In this document: positions 53,201-62,101 of the stretch, in pieces
Position numbering within the stretch: the stretch's first letter is position 1
How the letters are laid out: each line of letters starts with the position of its first letter
NCBI GenBank assembly: GCA_963575745.1
Contig: CAUYUJ010018734.1
Span: 1 to 64,000 of the forward strand
Length of the DNA: 64,000 bases
Direction: 5' to 3'
From: Prorocentrum cordatum
Lineage: Eukaryota; Sar; Dinophyceae; Prorocentrales; Prorocentraceae
Program-made: the position numbers and the translations under genes
Notes under the pieces: generated by a model
Told to the model about the DNA's origin: nothing
Databases searched by the model: none
The model's input: the letters and a program-made list of their open reading frames with translations, nothing else

Positions 53201-55952
53201 CATGCAGTCTCTTCCTCCTGCTCACTCCGACGCGCCCGCAGGAGACACAGGAACACGAAGTACCCCTTCAGGTGGAGCAAGTACTCCATCGGGTGCCGCA
53301 ACCTCACGCAGGGCCGTTCCCCACCTTTCCTCTCCGCCTCCTGCGGAGGCTCCTCTGGATCGTTTCCTAGGGCCTCTGGATCAGGAGCGACCTGGAGCTG
53401 CCTCGGGGGTGCCGGTGCCTGGGACGCCTGTCGATTCTACGGCTTCACCTAGGAGCCAAGTTCGGGGCCCTGGGTCCGTGGAAAATTCTTCGTCCGACGA
53501 TGTCCGAGGGACTAAACGGCAGCTCTCCGGGAGCGATTCTGGGTCGAGGTCGGAGTTGGGCCAGGAGCGACAAGTTGAGCCAAGAATTGAAGGCCCGGTC
53601 GGGCCGGAGGTTTCCTCTGGTTCGGGACCGTCCCTGGAGCCTCGCCCGTCTCCTCTTCCCACTCCCCTGCCAGGGGGAACCGAGGAAGACTTTCAGCGGG
53701 CCGTGTCTAGTGCCGCAGCCGAGGCGGTTCGCAGGAACCGAATGTTAGACCCGGGCCCTCGGGCCCGACGGCTGCCCACCCGGGGAGAGGATTTCGGCGG
53801 GATCCCTTACGGTAGAGTTCAGCAGCAGATTCAGGAACGAGAGGCTCCCCGGTCCCGGAGTCCCGAGCAACGAGACGGCCCTGGGGCCGAGACCTGGGTT
53901 CTCTATGAGGACCTCGACGAGGAGATCCCGGATGCTCTATGTCTGTTTCAGGATCGCTGTGAGGACCCCGGCTCGTGGAACGAGCGAGCCGACTACGTCG
54001 AGAAGAGCCTTGACTCTCATCTGAAGGTTTGTGGGTGGAGTGGAGACTGGCAGACATATCTCAACGGGAACGCGGACATGTTTGTGGAGGTTTTTCCTGG
54101 AGGTTCTGGATACGGCCTAAGCTTGGCCACCAACAAGGGACAAGAGGCACATCTTGGGAGAATGACCGAAGAAGAGCGAGAGGAGTTTAGGGCTTCCGAC
54201 AGTCTTGAGTGGAAGGCAATGACGAGCTCTGGTGCTGTCAAGGTTCATCCTCCTTCCATGGGCCACGAGCTAAGACGTCTGTTTCCCAACAGAGTGGTCT
54301 CTTCTAGAATGGTTCGCCGGTGGAAGCCCCAGCCTGGAGTCCACTCTAGGCCCAAGGCCAAGAGCCGTTGGTGCGTTCGGGGACACGAAGACGAAGACAC
54401 TGCTGAGCTCAGCGTGTATGCGCCGACACCTCAGATGGAAGCTTTGATGCTATTCATTACTATAAGTTTGATGTACGGTTTAGAGCTCTACGTGGGCGAC
54501 CTCAAGAACGCGTTCTGTCAGAGTAATAAATTGTCGCGTTCTCGTGGGAGAGTATTTGTAGAACCCTGTGAAGGCTTGGATCTGCCGACAGGTTCATTAA
54601 TAGAATTACTAGCACCGGTCTACGGATTGGACGATGCTCCGTTAGCGCTACATACCACTACCTCAGAGTTCTTCCAGAAGGAGCTAGGACATGGCAAGAG
54701 TCGGCTAGAGCCCTGTTGGTTTTATGAGAGGACGAAGGACAACGAACTATTAAGCCAAGTACTTGTAGAAGTAGACGACTGGATCATGGCCTTGCAACCT
54801 TCTATAGCTAAGAAACGCATAGATCGTTTTCGTTCTCGTTTTAACTTCGGCAAGCTTGAGCGGATCGACGAAAATGGAGTTGAGTACATTGGACGACGCA
54901 TTAGATTATTATCCGACCGCGCTCTAGTCGACCAGGAAAAGTACATTCTGGAATCGATTACTCGTCTGGACATCCCTCGTCATCGAAGAAGCGATCACAA
55001 CCAGCCATTGCTCGGCACGGAGTGCGTTAATTTCAGATCCTTGATTTATAAATTAAATTGGATTGGCCGTGAGTCCAGAGCTGAAGTATCAGGCACGGCA
55101 TCTATACTTGCGTCCCGGGTCAACAATCCCACTGTAGGCGACGCCCTCGAGGCCAACAAGGCAGTGGACATGTTGCGAAGTACTGCCTCGATTCCAATAA
55201 CGGTGTGGAGATTCAAGAAGGGTCAGATGATCTTTGGCACGGCCTCAGATGCGGGTGGAATCGGTGCTGCCCGGCCAGGACATGCTCAACAAGCATGGCA
55301 AGTGTATGCCGCTGATCAGAGTCTCTCCACCGGCCGCCTCTCTCGTGTGACTCCTCTAGCTTGGCGGTCCTCACGCCTCAGAAGACAGGTGCCGTCCACC
55401 CTCGGAGGAGAAGTCATTTCCTTGAGTGCCGCTCTGGGGGAGGCGGAATGGCTTCAGATGCTTTTCTTGGAGGTGACTCAAGGGGGCCTGTTGACGAACA
55501 CATGGAGGGATCATGCGGGTCCCTTCACGACCGTCCTCCGGCAGGATAGCGAGTTGAACGTGTCCCCTTTGAAGAATGTGTCCATCGTTGACGCCAAAGG
55601 AATCTTTGATACTCTAGATAAGATAACCTCGGGATCGAAAGCAGATCGCAGAATAGCAGTGGACCTTGCAGTTATCAGAGAAGTGATGGAGAGAATAGGT
55701 AGCAGCATTCGCTGGGTCCCACATCCAGCCATGACCGTCGATATTATGACGAAGTCAGATGTGTCGAAGGGAAACGCTTCGCAGTTCAGGATGTTGAAGA
55801 CCGGCCTATTGCGTCTTGTGGCCGAGGCAGATAGCTTGCAGGAGCGAAAGGATCTACCATCGTCTCGGAACAGGAGCAAAGCGTATTCCAGCAAGTATCT
55901 GAGTCGAACTCAGAAGAATGTGGAGGAGGAGGAAGAGGAGCAGGAGGTCTAG
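47253..55952 (+). CDS. Copia-type Gag-Pol polyprotein (2899 aa)
   Basis: This protein packages and copies the element's RNA and integrates the cDNA. Domains in order: a UBN2-like Gag core (about 198-360); a CCHC zinc knuckle CRICKQKGHWGNEC (C509, C512, H517, C522); a retropepsin-like protease with VVDTAAGQ (D605); a segment with PPCNAFS (P1323-S1329) and FEQPH (E1375); an integrase zinc site (H1583, H1588, C1617, C1620) and DDE core (D1647, D1704, E1739); a reverse transcriptase (D2416 in VGDLKNAF, VDD at 2507-2509); and RNase H (D2666, E2720, D2780). All catalytic residues are present and there is no stop. It is about twice the length of Ty1/copia proteins from plants. Residues from about 770 to 1132 are low-complexity in this frame, whereas the +1 frame there looks coding. 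The ATG at 47253 follows the primer site by 60 bases and is the first in frame. Confidence 0.9.
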   Translation: MAAASTERTEDAEEGAQLKEGGESSPPRTPTASDRGFSKVGTDGSMSELARVIREVVREELRGARGAGPQSAAPTGQGEGWWSSGPWEPRAENGDHCEASGERWRGDQGEGQGQWRSRSGAQGYGEKDDVWHTDPVTDPWKKADTSEDQKWYAWNESSSASWWAPQTRWSDSWWSSPSEWQGKTDGKERGDYTDPEAWMGWPDFKLWRRRIVRWESSTDVAVARRADKVMKALGVELQRKLEHLTDDILTSSGGVRAILDYLDVLSGERRGDERRKTARECLLQFQRRPNETLTEFTARLDLQFDKLRVQGMEVPDDWKQMFVEEGASLDDHSAQLVRVLTGDKNDYSSTIRALRELDITKKETLATSKMRTMLTETLATGVGGSASYQTAQDDEDDDLLDYDDVSSMCTNDEIVLLAALESRDLCETEVPEVLVEMQTQRRKTWKQNRDFKRQLRTGRKYFPRSPPDGVPPPPRPDRSRDQGHRGQDGQVRPRKSRMPLSEVMKRTRCRICKQKGHWGNECPQAGGSGAAQASNKEAGPRGGRNTGFIFLNDSGGSNSFTLLVELEAARLVDGALSIVLGRNDVSLEASRKACLPVPPGCIVVDTAAGQGLIGQSALALFDEHMAKKGYRSVQLPARNSSARGVGGSARVVSSVLLPSGIGKHMGIIELDVMEGDIPPLMPIGLIEALGAVVDLVQNKVFFSFLGDQGCEASMLRLPSGHRCIRIDEVVSPLEFKCPEGLMKKFPNLKSDCFCLQKQPQGHYISSPSSLSPSFSVSALRLTPPLSAPRDDDAHRREEESDRRDKETTVEEGRRGQEVKRNDDRHDDDEDAQDHDPGRQGISGVRPQLLRFSSVDQWLGLRPACDSVRGDAEHEDPRRARGFPVVEDGAHVTGSGEHQGLGVHGHGEARFPVAGESAQARPSPDGEASLLRPLDSLPDDGCQRTRSLVEMSGLRSSSGVSVKPRRSGDDLGRSSTELRGHNGDPAARPGQRPEAVLPSSSGDSSEDSGGAGRQLDVSRRDRPPGRGEGASIGTIPPEESDHSRGAAEEGRPGGGTRDGVAAAEDGEPALGAEGDDAEHHARGGGPERHAAPHGGSDVIGLVGSTNASDPGSGLLRQGEGIPEDSRGGRGEVLKSFLSAPERENRVVLFSSLPETARSAIASETSGTIDMNWSGFMISQPGADQVKRISSMEGTRDLKSIDVCEVPLVLFEQTCWQDLRMGDITNDDSEVTIPRNFSKKVSHSEPSTLLDSEGSNPFPPSAKPPGGFVEVFSTPRVSPLVRKYQVKVQGSWDLTTGWDFRLERHQRKAKAHVRRETPWMLMLEPPCNAFSQIQSLNKGKEPSEEVLRKQVEGMQLLRFSVELAWTQVKAGRKFLFEQPHAATSWNTECLRELISHPGVFYIRVDLCQFDLCVSPDGVSKKPTGFLTNCPEVARTLSGFMCEGGHEHIPLEGSALTRAAQVYPQKLRQRLAPAISRSERSRNHEEPVTCAEIGLVPRVLRLGRESGEGVRPRPPARLPMKYGDGRPCLCCSPCPVSSPSVSFPQVPGPEEEAGDQEGQGEDAEAQEIASAIDITPKIQDMIYKLHVNLGHPCPENFVKVLKAAQAKPEILIYVRQHFRCPECSAHKKPAAHRRVALPKTYQFNRVVGVDSFYIPFQDKTLCFLNVVCHGTNFQVVQRYEGGSKECWEAFQSSWARYFGPPEMIICDGGPEFEQYFGRGAEHEGILLHVVNGESPWENGKAERHGGWVKDLLLKGMEDQVVSDERDLETLLHGIVSSKNRYLHRGGFSPYQLVLGQNPRIPNDVLSDDAVNGVGSADLMETAWDRDTVAAGYARDNSIREYARRELFRITSRQKVQEANRARQHKDHVFHSGQWVYVWRRAPRTGKKTMALQRDRWVGPGIVIMHSQNTVWVAMRTRLWKCSPSQVRAATNPEARGAEILFDPAVKELIREVRSGHQRAGVDVESEGDPPAEAWSDPVPASTRLEGMQSLPPAHSDAPAGDTGTRSTPSGGASTPSGAATSRRAVPHLSSPPPAEAPLDRFLGPLDQERPGAASGVPVPGTPVDSTASPRSQVRGPGSVENSSSDDVRGTKRQLSGSDSGSRSELGQERQVEPRIEGPVGPEVSSGSGPSLEPRPSPLPTPLPGGTEEDFQRAVSSAAAEAVRRNRMLDPGPRARRLPTRGEDFGGIPYGRVQQQIQEREAPRSRSPEQRDGPGAETWVLYEDLDEEIPDALCLFQDRCEDPGSWNERADYVEKSLDSHLKVCGWSGDWQTYLNGNADMFVEVFPGGSGYGLSLATNKGQEAHLGRMTEEEREEFRASDSLEWKAMTSSGAVKVHPPSMGHELRRLFPNRVVSSRMVRRWKPQPGVHSRPKAKSRWCVRGHEDEDTAELSVYAPTPQMEALMLFITISLMYGLELYVGDLKNAFCQSNKLSRSRGRVFVEPCEGLDLPTGSLIELLAPVYGLDDAPLALHTTTSEFFQKELGHGKSRLEPCWFYERTKDNELLSQVLVEVDDWIMALQPSIAKKRIDRFRSRFNFGKLERIDENGVEYIGRRIRLLSDRALVDQEKYILESITRLDIPRHRRSDHNQPLLGTECVNFRSLIYKLNWIGRESRAEVSGTASILASRVNNPTVGDALEANKAVDMLRSTASIPITVWRFKKGQMIFGTASDAGGIGAARPGHAQQAWQVYAADQSLSTGRLSRVTPLAWRSSRLRRQVPSTLGGEVISLSAALGEAEWLQMLFLEVTQGGLLTNTWRDHAGPFTTVLRQDSELNVSPLKNVSIVDAKGIFDTLDKITSGSKADRRIAVDLAVIREVMERIGSSIRWVPHPAMTVDIMTKSDVSKGNASQFRMLKTGLLRLVAEADSLQERKDLPSSRNRSKAYSSKYLSRTQKNVEEEEEEQEV
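49546..49606 (+). promoter_or_regulatory. Splice-acceptor-like pyrimidine tract inside the polyprotein frame
   Basis: CCGTCCTCTCTCTCTCCTTC and further pyrimidines precede an AG at about 49619. It marks the point where frame 0 changes from protein-like (LEFKCPEGLMKKF) to Ser/Asp/Arg-rich. Splicing here is a guess. Confidence 0.25.
49861..50649 (+). CDS. Overlapping +1-frame reading frame in the Copia element (262 aa)
   Basis: The +1 frame is open from 49828 and has an ATG at 49861 and a stop at 50647. It looks more like protein than frame 0 does over the same bases. It has a zinc-binding pattern CGHSIHF...KCQACDL (C61, H63, H66, C81, C84), a Trp/Leu-rich helical start (WWKMVRTLLAVV) and a likely coiled coil (LLKTENQLSEQKEMMLNIM). 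The codons carry mixed hydrophobic residues, while frame 0 is Gly/Arg/Asp/Ser-rich. From general memory, unverified, a C.H...C..C segment between protease and integrase is common in dinoflagellate Copia-like proteins. It may be reached by frameshifting, splicing or separate initiation, or may reflect two compensating indels. Confidence 0.55.
   Translation: MPNTRTPGERVASLWWKMVRTLLAVVNTRAWEFMGMVKRGSLWPARVHKRDRRLMAKQVSCGHSIHFLMTDANGHARWWKCQACDLRLGYRSNRDVLEMISDGLPQSYEDIMEIQQRGPDKDPRPSFRVRRVIPQRTQEEQDDSSMSVDEIGPPVEEKELPSGPSPPKSRTTPAGPRKRADQEEALEMASRLLKTENQLSEQKEMMLNIMRVVEDQNVTLRRMEAATSSGSSAPPTPQTPAAASSAREKGFQKIPEEDEGKF
51845..51883 (+). promoter_or_regulatory. Second splice-acceptor-like tract in the polyprotein frame
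   Basis: CAGTTTCCTCTCCCTCTGTC followed by TCCTTTCCCCAG has the textbook pyrimidine-tract-CAG form. It lies in the linker between the PPC..FS segment and integrase. It could provide an acceptor for a subgenomic integrase-RT mRNA or simply be linker coding. Confidence 0.3.
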
Positions 55953-56081
55953 GGCTAGAACGGTAAAGATCGACTCGACATACGGATTCACGTGCCGAAA
56001 CGTCTCTTTCTCTCTCTCTCTCTTGCTGTCTCCGCCCGCGCCGCCCCCCCGCCGTGGTTCCTGCCCCGGCTGCTCTCTCTG

Positions 56082-56115
<34 letters not shown>

Positions 56116-56367
56116 TGGTCGGTGTTGGAAGGGTTCCTGAGCTTTTGAAGCGGCTGAACTTTCGGGAGGTATAGTCCACCTCAGTATTATGCATGACTCG
56201 CATCTTATGCTAGGGCTCACGCCTCAAGCATTCAGTTTTAAGACCTTGCTATGGCATCAGTAACGTGTGCAGTTCTATGTCACGAGTTTTGTTTCCCATC
56301 CTTCCAGTGCAGTTCTGTCCAGCGCCGAGGCCCATTGATGGCAGTTTCTCCCGGTTTTAATCTCACT
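55953..56367 (+). other. Element 3' untranslated region
   Basis: It holds a (CT)n tract (56005-56025 and 56085-56115) followed by sequence containing TATTATGCATGACTCGCATC and ends at the polypurine tract. No open frame of note. Confidence 0.7.
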
Positions 56368-56376
56368 AAAATGGGG
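56368..56376 (+). promoter_or_regulatory. Polypurine tract
   Basis: AAAATGGGG, five bases before the 3' LTR. It would prime plus-strand DNA synthesis. It is short and has one T. Confidence 0.55.
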
Positions 56377-56381
56377 TCCAC

Positions 56382-56592
56382 TGTGTGAGTTCAGTGTGTC
56401 CCTATGAGATTAAACCTCTTTGTTATTCCATCCTTTGCTTGTGCATGTGTCATGCTCTGTTGTATATTTGTGTCATCATCTTTTGGCTTACAGGCACCTT
56501 TAGTAGCTGACGCGCCTTCGGCGAGATAAACGTGTCATCCTACCGCCGCTCACTCGCAGTCAGAGCCTATCAGGAGGAGGTTTCGTTTGACA
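56382..56592 (+). repeat. 3' LTR
   Basis: 211 bp, identical to the 5' LTR except G for A at position 8 (TGTGTGAGTTC). Confidence 0.93.
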
Positions 56593-57059
56593 GAGTCGGT
56601 AGCGAGGTGGGCCGTGCCCTAGGCGAGTACTGTAGCACTCGCGAAGCACAGTCTCAGCATCACGCCGCTGAAAGCGGCCAACAAAACTGTCTGCCGTGAC
56701 GGTTACCAGACACGAGGAGGCCCGGGCCTTACCCAGCACGGCGGAGGTGCACGCATTACCAGCCTGGAGCGTATCCTTGTCCCTAAGATTGGCATCACCC
56801 TATCTCGGTACCGATCTTAAGGTTTTCCCCAGGTTCGGAGGGCGCCTTGCGCCTGTCCAGTGCTCCTGGCGACCGTTCCTGGGTCACCGTGGACCTGGCC
56901 AGGCCGGCCTGCAGCTCCATGAGGCACCTCAGAAGAGGCATATGTTGCCAGACACTGGAGATGCCGCCTTGGACCTTGAGGCAAAGCAGTTCCTTCCCGA
57001 TTCCATCCCCCAGTCACGGCGCAGCAAGCAAGCAGAAAGATTATGATCGCCTTGGGAAT

Positions 57060-57400
57060 GCGTAGGGATGTGTTCCAGGTTTGGTCACGCCGGAGCGGCA
57101 GCAGCGCGGGAGAGGAGGCGGAGAGCACGGCCCCCCCCTTGCCCCGCTGGCGCGAGGCGGCCGTGCTCCGCTACAAGGCCGAGCAGGGCGAACGGAGCCC
57201 AGTGACCCAGGGCGGCGGAAGAGGAGGGAGGGAAGAGGGAGGAGAGAGAGTGGAGAGTGAGGAGGAGGAGGAGGAGAAGGAGGAGGAGGAGGAGGAAGAG
57301 GAGGAGGAGGAGGAGGGGGAGGGGGAGGAGGGGGAGGGGGAGGGAGGAGAGGCGAGGGAGGGGGAGGGGGAGAAGGAGAAGGAGTGCGGCTGCACATCCA
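57060..57400. repeat. (AGG)n tract with an adjoining open GC-rich island
   Basis: 57200-57385 is purine trinucleotide. The preceding 57100-57195 is open in several frames without a recognisable domain. Confidence 0.7.
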
Positions 57401-57589
57401 GCAGAGGGTCCGCTTGCCTTCATGGGCTATGTACATATGTAAATGTATTCACACACACACCTAAATACACATGTACTTGAACATCGATAGGTATAGACAT
57501 ATCTCTTTACACTGTATAACTGTGTATGGATGCAGATGTGTAGGTGTGTCGATCGCTGGTTGTATATATTTCTTCATGTGTGTGTATGT

Positions 57590-57705
57590 ATATGTGTCTG
57601 TCTCGCTCGATCGATCTATACATACATCCATACATACATGCATACATACATACGTGCATGCATACATACATGCATACATACAGACAGACAGAGGCAGAGA
57701 CAGAC

Positions 57706-57793
<88 letters not shown>

Positions 57794-57795
57794 TG
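57590..57795. repeat. (ATACATAC)n and (CAGA)n microsatellites
   Basis: ATACATACATGC units at 57615-57680, then about 100 bp of pure (CAGA)n at 57683-57793. Confidence 0.95.
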
Positions 57796-57969
57796 TGTGT
57801 GTGTCGATATATGCGTGTGTGTGGGTATACGCGCGTGATTGTGGCATCCTGGTCATTATGTTTACACCGGTACATACTGATAGGAATTATGCGCCCATCT
57901 CGTTACCATTCATACCCATCTCCCCATATGTAACATGGATACGCGGACACCGAAATACATGCACACCTG

Positions 57970-58080
57970 AATGATGATTCACGCTTCGCGTATCCCCACC
58001 ATCCCATTCAGAAACCCTGCCCATGAGAGCTGATTGGAATAGGGACGAAGAGACACCTGTAGCGAAACAAGCGGGCGACC
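57970..58080. repeat. Dispersed repeat, copy 2 (CACGCTTCGCG family)
   Basis: Matches 6650-6760 through CACGCTTCGCG, CCCATTCAGAAACCCTGCCC and GAGAGCTGA. Confidence 0.55.
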
Positions 58081-58227
58081 AAGGTGAACAGAGACGTCTC
58101 TAGGAGCAAAGGGGTGGCCTTGAAAGGCCTCTTCGGGCCATCCCTGGCGTCCGCTGAGGGCGAGGGGAGAAGGAGGAGGAGGAGGAGGAGGAGGAAGAGG
58201 AGGAGGAGGAGGCAAACCGCCTCTTGG

Positions 58228-58775
58228 TGCCTTCGTGGGACTCTCTTAGGCGCGCTTGGGGTCGTCTTGGGGCCCTCTTGGAGCTCTCTGGGGACCCTCT
58301 TGGGAGCCCTGGAGGGCCTATTCAGGCCATCGTGCAGGCTATCGATCGAAGGAGGGGGGTCCCCGATGTGCCTCCCTCCTCTGGGGCCCTCAAGTCCGCC
58401 GTTGGGAGGGGGGGCTCTTGGGGCGCTCTTGGGACTATCTAGGGCTGTCTGGGGTCCTCTTGGGCCCTTCTTGCGGTTCTCTTTGGCCATCTTGGGGCCA
58501 TCTTGAGGCCCCGGAAGCGCATCGGAAGCAAAAAAGCGAGAAGGCATTAATCAGTGGTGTTCTTGCGGTGTTTCAAGGAGTTCGGTTTCCTGGGGGGTCC
58601 TGGGGGGCTCCAAGAGCACTTGGGGCCGCCTTGTGGCCTTCTTGGGGCCTCTTGGAGGCATCTTGAAAGCCATCTTGAGCCATCTTCGGTAACCTTGAGC
58701 CACCGTGGAGGCCATCTTGGAGCATCGGGCGCTCTCTCGGGGCCATCTTGGGCGAGACAGGACCCTCTGCCACCT
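58228..58775. repeat. Degenerate CTTGGGGCCATCTTG repeat
   Basis: More than fifteen imperfect units around TCTTGGGGCC / GCCATCTTGGAGC, with an (AGG)n block just before (58165-58212). Confidence 0.65.
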
Positions 58776-58806
58776 CGCGACCCCCCCTCAAGAGAAAAGA
58801 AAATCC

Positions 58807-59524
58807 TGGCGAAGGACCCAACCATTTGCAGTTGTGAATACAGTGTTGAGGCGCCGCAGTGGGGCGGCGGCGCCATGTGGACCCTGCCACTGGGGCCTTC
58901 GGCTGATCTCGCTATGGAGCCACGACGAAACGTGTGAGGGGTGCACCAAAACGGGACGGCGGCGCCATGTGGACCTTGCCGCGGGGCCTTCGGAGGGGCG
59001 CCCTACGGGGCCACGAACCGTGCGAGGGGTGCGCCATAATGAGACGGCGCCGCCATGTCAACGCTGTCACTGGGGCCTTCTGTGGGGCCACGAACCGTGT
59101 GAGGGGTGCGCCACAATGAGGCGGCGCCTCCATGTGGACTCTGCCACTGGGCCTTCGGTGGGGCTCCCTACAGGGCCACGAACCGTGCGAGGGGTGCGCC
59201 AAAATGGAGCGGCGGCGCCATGTGGACCCTACCACTGGGGCTTTCGGCTGATCTCGCTATGGGGCCACGAACCATGTGAGGGGTGCGCCACAATGAGGCG
59301 GCGCCGCCACGTCGACCCTGCCATTGGGGCCTTCGGTGGAGCGCCCTACGGGGCTACGAAGTGTTGCACTGGGTGCGCCGAAGCACAGGCATGCGGAGGG
59401 CAGAGGCAGGGATGGGGGGATGGAGGAGGGAGAGGGGGCAGCGGGAGGAAGGAGTGAACGCAGGGCGCTGTCTCTTCAAAACGAGGACCCAAAGACCACA
59501 GGATGGTTGGGAAAAATCGGTGAG
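58807..59524 (+). mobile_element. Half-copy of the foldback element (single satellite arm, array C)
   Basis: It starts TGGCGAAGGACCCAACCAT, like 30428-30446, and contains about six diverged satellite units (58870-59385, for example ACGTGTGAGGGGTGCACC). It ends CTTCAAAACGAGGACCCAAA and GGATGGTTGGGAAAA, as at 31680-31720. Only the right arm is present and the outer GGACGTCCGAGCG terminus is missing. Confidence 0.7.
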
Positions 59525-59619
59525 GGGAGGGGCTGGGTACCCCTCCCGAAAGGGATGGGGCTTTGGAAGAGGGAGAGAGATACCGTTAGACCACCTACGC
59601 CCAGAAGATTGGCGTGATG

Positions 59620-60423
59620 TGTACCTATATGTGTGTATATGTACAAACGTAGGTATACGTATACATGCATACACATATACATGTATATATAGACATATAC
59701 ATGTACAAATGCTTATACGTGTACATGTACATATAGAGATGTATACATCTGCAAATATCCACATATGTACGCTTGTATAGACACACACCTATACATCTAC
59801 AAATTAATGTAAACATAGATGTATGCATGCATATACACACATACGTATACGTAGACATGTGTCTGTATATACTTGCTTGTATGTTTATACATGTAAGATA
59901 CATATGCAGTTGCACATACATGCTCGGTTACAAGTACAGTTGCATGTGCATGTACATGAACACGTACAGCTACAGTTGCATGTACAGCTACAGTTACCCA
60001 TACAATTGCATATGTTTGTACATACACATGTACCCACATGCATAGACATATACGTATACAACAGACATACGCATATACACATACGTAAACAAGCATGTAT
60101 ATATATATACATATATGTGTGTATGTATATATGTATATGGTTATATACATATACAGATGCATATGCAGAAGCATATAGCGAATATGCACAATTGTGCAAA
60201 TTAGTGTCTCCCTCCCTCTTCATGTCTCTCCCCCTCTCAGTTTAATGTGTATATACACATATGCATATATGGTTTTGCACATGTTGGCATGTAAACCCTT
60301 TGATGTACATGCATGTGCAGTGTGTGTGTGTGTGCTTGTGTATGCACGTTGTAAACCTGTACGCGTCGCACCAATTCCTATATATACATATGTGTGTGGT
60401 TATATACACACATACATACAGAC

Positions 60424-60477
<54 letters not shown>

Positions 60478-60480
60478 CTT
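59620..60480. repeat. (TACATATG)n-like and (CA)n low-complexity tract
   Basis: TA/CA/TG-rich sequence with ATACATGTACA palindromes, ending in (CA)n at 60425-60474. Confidence 0.9.
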
Positions 60481-60734
60481 TATGTATACATAAATGTGTA
60501 CATTTCAAATTTGTACTGGTGCCTGTAAGATTGCATGCGCAAGATTTTTGACACGATACTATGAATGTATTGCGAGGGCCCGGCCGCCGGCCCTGAAGGC
60601 GAGATCTTTCCGGGATCCCCGCTGACGACCCCCCCTTGGACCCGCCAGGACCCCAGGTGAGAGCGGTATTCTGACCCGGGACAATCGACTTGACTATGAC
60701 GTTCCGTTTCTTCGTTCCTCATTTTCTTTGGGAT

Positions 60735-60785
60735 TGACGACGGCGACGACGACGACGGTGGCGGCGACGACGACGACAGCGTCAC
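60735..60785. repeat. (CGA)n microsatellite
   Basis: GACGACGGCGACG units over about 50 bp. Confidence 0.8.
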
Positions 60786-61004
60786 TCACACGCCGAAGTG
60801 TCGGCGGATTTATCTCTCTCTCGCGCGCGCGCCATCGGAGGAGAGGGGGCGGCGCGCTGCGGCGGGGGGAGGCTGCAGACCCAGATTCCCGACGTCCTCA
60901 GTTTTCCATAACGTCGACCCCCAGGGGTCTCGACCGACTTCCTGGGGCTGGCTGTTCATCCTGAGTCGTTCTTCGGGACTCAAGAAACGGGGGTCAATGC
61001 AAAC

Positions 61005-61145
61005 GAGGGTCAATCGGAGCGCCAGATCTTGCAGGATCCTCCAGCGCCAGGGTTGCACTGACCGGGGCTTGGGCGCAGGATCCTGCAGGATCCTGCAAAG
61101 CCTGACTGGCCCGGGTCTGGATGGACCCAGGCCAGTAGATCCCCG
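61005..61145. repeat. CTTGCAGGATCCTGCAGG repeat, copy 2
   Basis: Same unit order as 36045-36240, including GGCTTGGGCGCAGGATC and AGTAGATCCCCGAG. Confidence 0.75.
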
Positions 61146-61254
61146 AGTTCGTTGACGGCCCCGAGGCCCCGGGGAGGACCCCCAGAGGCTGACAATAGCG
61201 AGGAGCCTTCCGTCGCTGTCTTTTCATGGCTCGAGGGGGCCTGGGGGTGCGGGG

Positions 61255-61700
61255 ATCGGGGGAGGAGGAGGAGGAGGAGGAGGAGGGAGGAGGAGGAGGA
61301 GAGGAGGAGGAGGAGGAGGAGGAGGGAGGAGGAGGAGGGAGGAGAACGAGCAAAAGGGATCGGGGGGCGGGGGCGCGGGGAGGCCGCCCCGGATCCTGAC
61401 CCCCCCCGAGGCCCCCCGAGGCCCCGAGAGCCGAAAGACCGAAAACGTCCAACAACCATCCGAGAACGTTCGAAGTCCTCCTCCCTCCTCCTCATTCTCT
61501 CCTCCTCCTCTCCTCCTCCTCCTAGTTCCTCCTCCTCCTCCCTCCTCCTCCTCCTCCTCCTCCTCCTCCTCCTCCTCCTCCCTCCTCCCTCCTCCTCCTC
61601 CTCCTCCTCCTCCTCCTCCTCCTCCTAGTTCCTCCTCCTCCTCCTCCTCCTCCTCCTCCTCCTCCTCCTCCTCCTCCTCCTCCTCCTCCTCCTCCTCGAG
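61255..61700. repeat. (AGG)n and (CCT)n in opposite orientation
   Basis: Purine tract at 61255-61350 and pyrimidine tract at 61480-61697, able to pair across about 130 bp of unique sequence. Confidence 0.9.
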
Positions 61701-61904
61701 CCTCGGGGAGGGCCGAGGGCGGAACTTGGGAGGCGGGGGAGGCAGGACTGGCGGAGCGGCTCCGCGGAGCAGCTCCGCAGGGCGGGGAGGCGCGCAGGGC
61801 GGAAAGGCAGCAGGGCAGCGGCGGGGGCAGCGGCCAGAGGGCCTCCAGGCGGGTCTGCGCACTGGAGGTGGCTGTTCACCCTGTCGGACGGGGCCAGGAC
61901 GAGG

Positions 61905-62030
61905 ATAACTCCGCTCCAAAGCGTTCTGGAACGCTCTGAGAAGGTCGCGGCGCCCGAGACATCCTCCAGAGCCGCCGGATCCCAGAGATTCTCAAGCCTA
62001 TCCTCACCCGAATTTATCCTCGTCCTGGCT
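61905..62030. mobile_element. Palindromic MITE-like element, inverted copy 2
   Basis: AGCGTTCTGGAACGCTCT, GCGGCGCCCGAGACATCCTC and TTATCCTC correspond to the reverse complement of 38335-38415. Only part of the 53-bp palindrome is retained. Confidence 0.5.
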
Positions 62031-62101
62031 TCGTCTTACCCTGCGTGCATGCTTGATGGCCCTGAGGCCCGATCCAGTCGGCCCTGATTGGTAGGTCGAC
62101 C

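Larger units (their letters stand above)
46969..56592 (+). mobile_element. Full-length Copia-type LTR retrotransposon
   Basis: The element is 9624 bp with two 211-bp LTRs, a primer-binding site, one 8.7-kb polyprotein frame, a polypurine tract and GAGT on both flanks (46965-46968 and 56593-56596), a likely 4-bp target duplication. Integrase precedes reverse transcriptase in the polyprotein, which defines the Copia (Ty1) order. The LTRs differ at one base (position 8), so the insertion is recent. The 5' flank ends CGCCTCGA and the 3' flank continues CGGTAGC. No other copy or solo LTR is present in the window. Confidence 0.95.
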
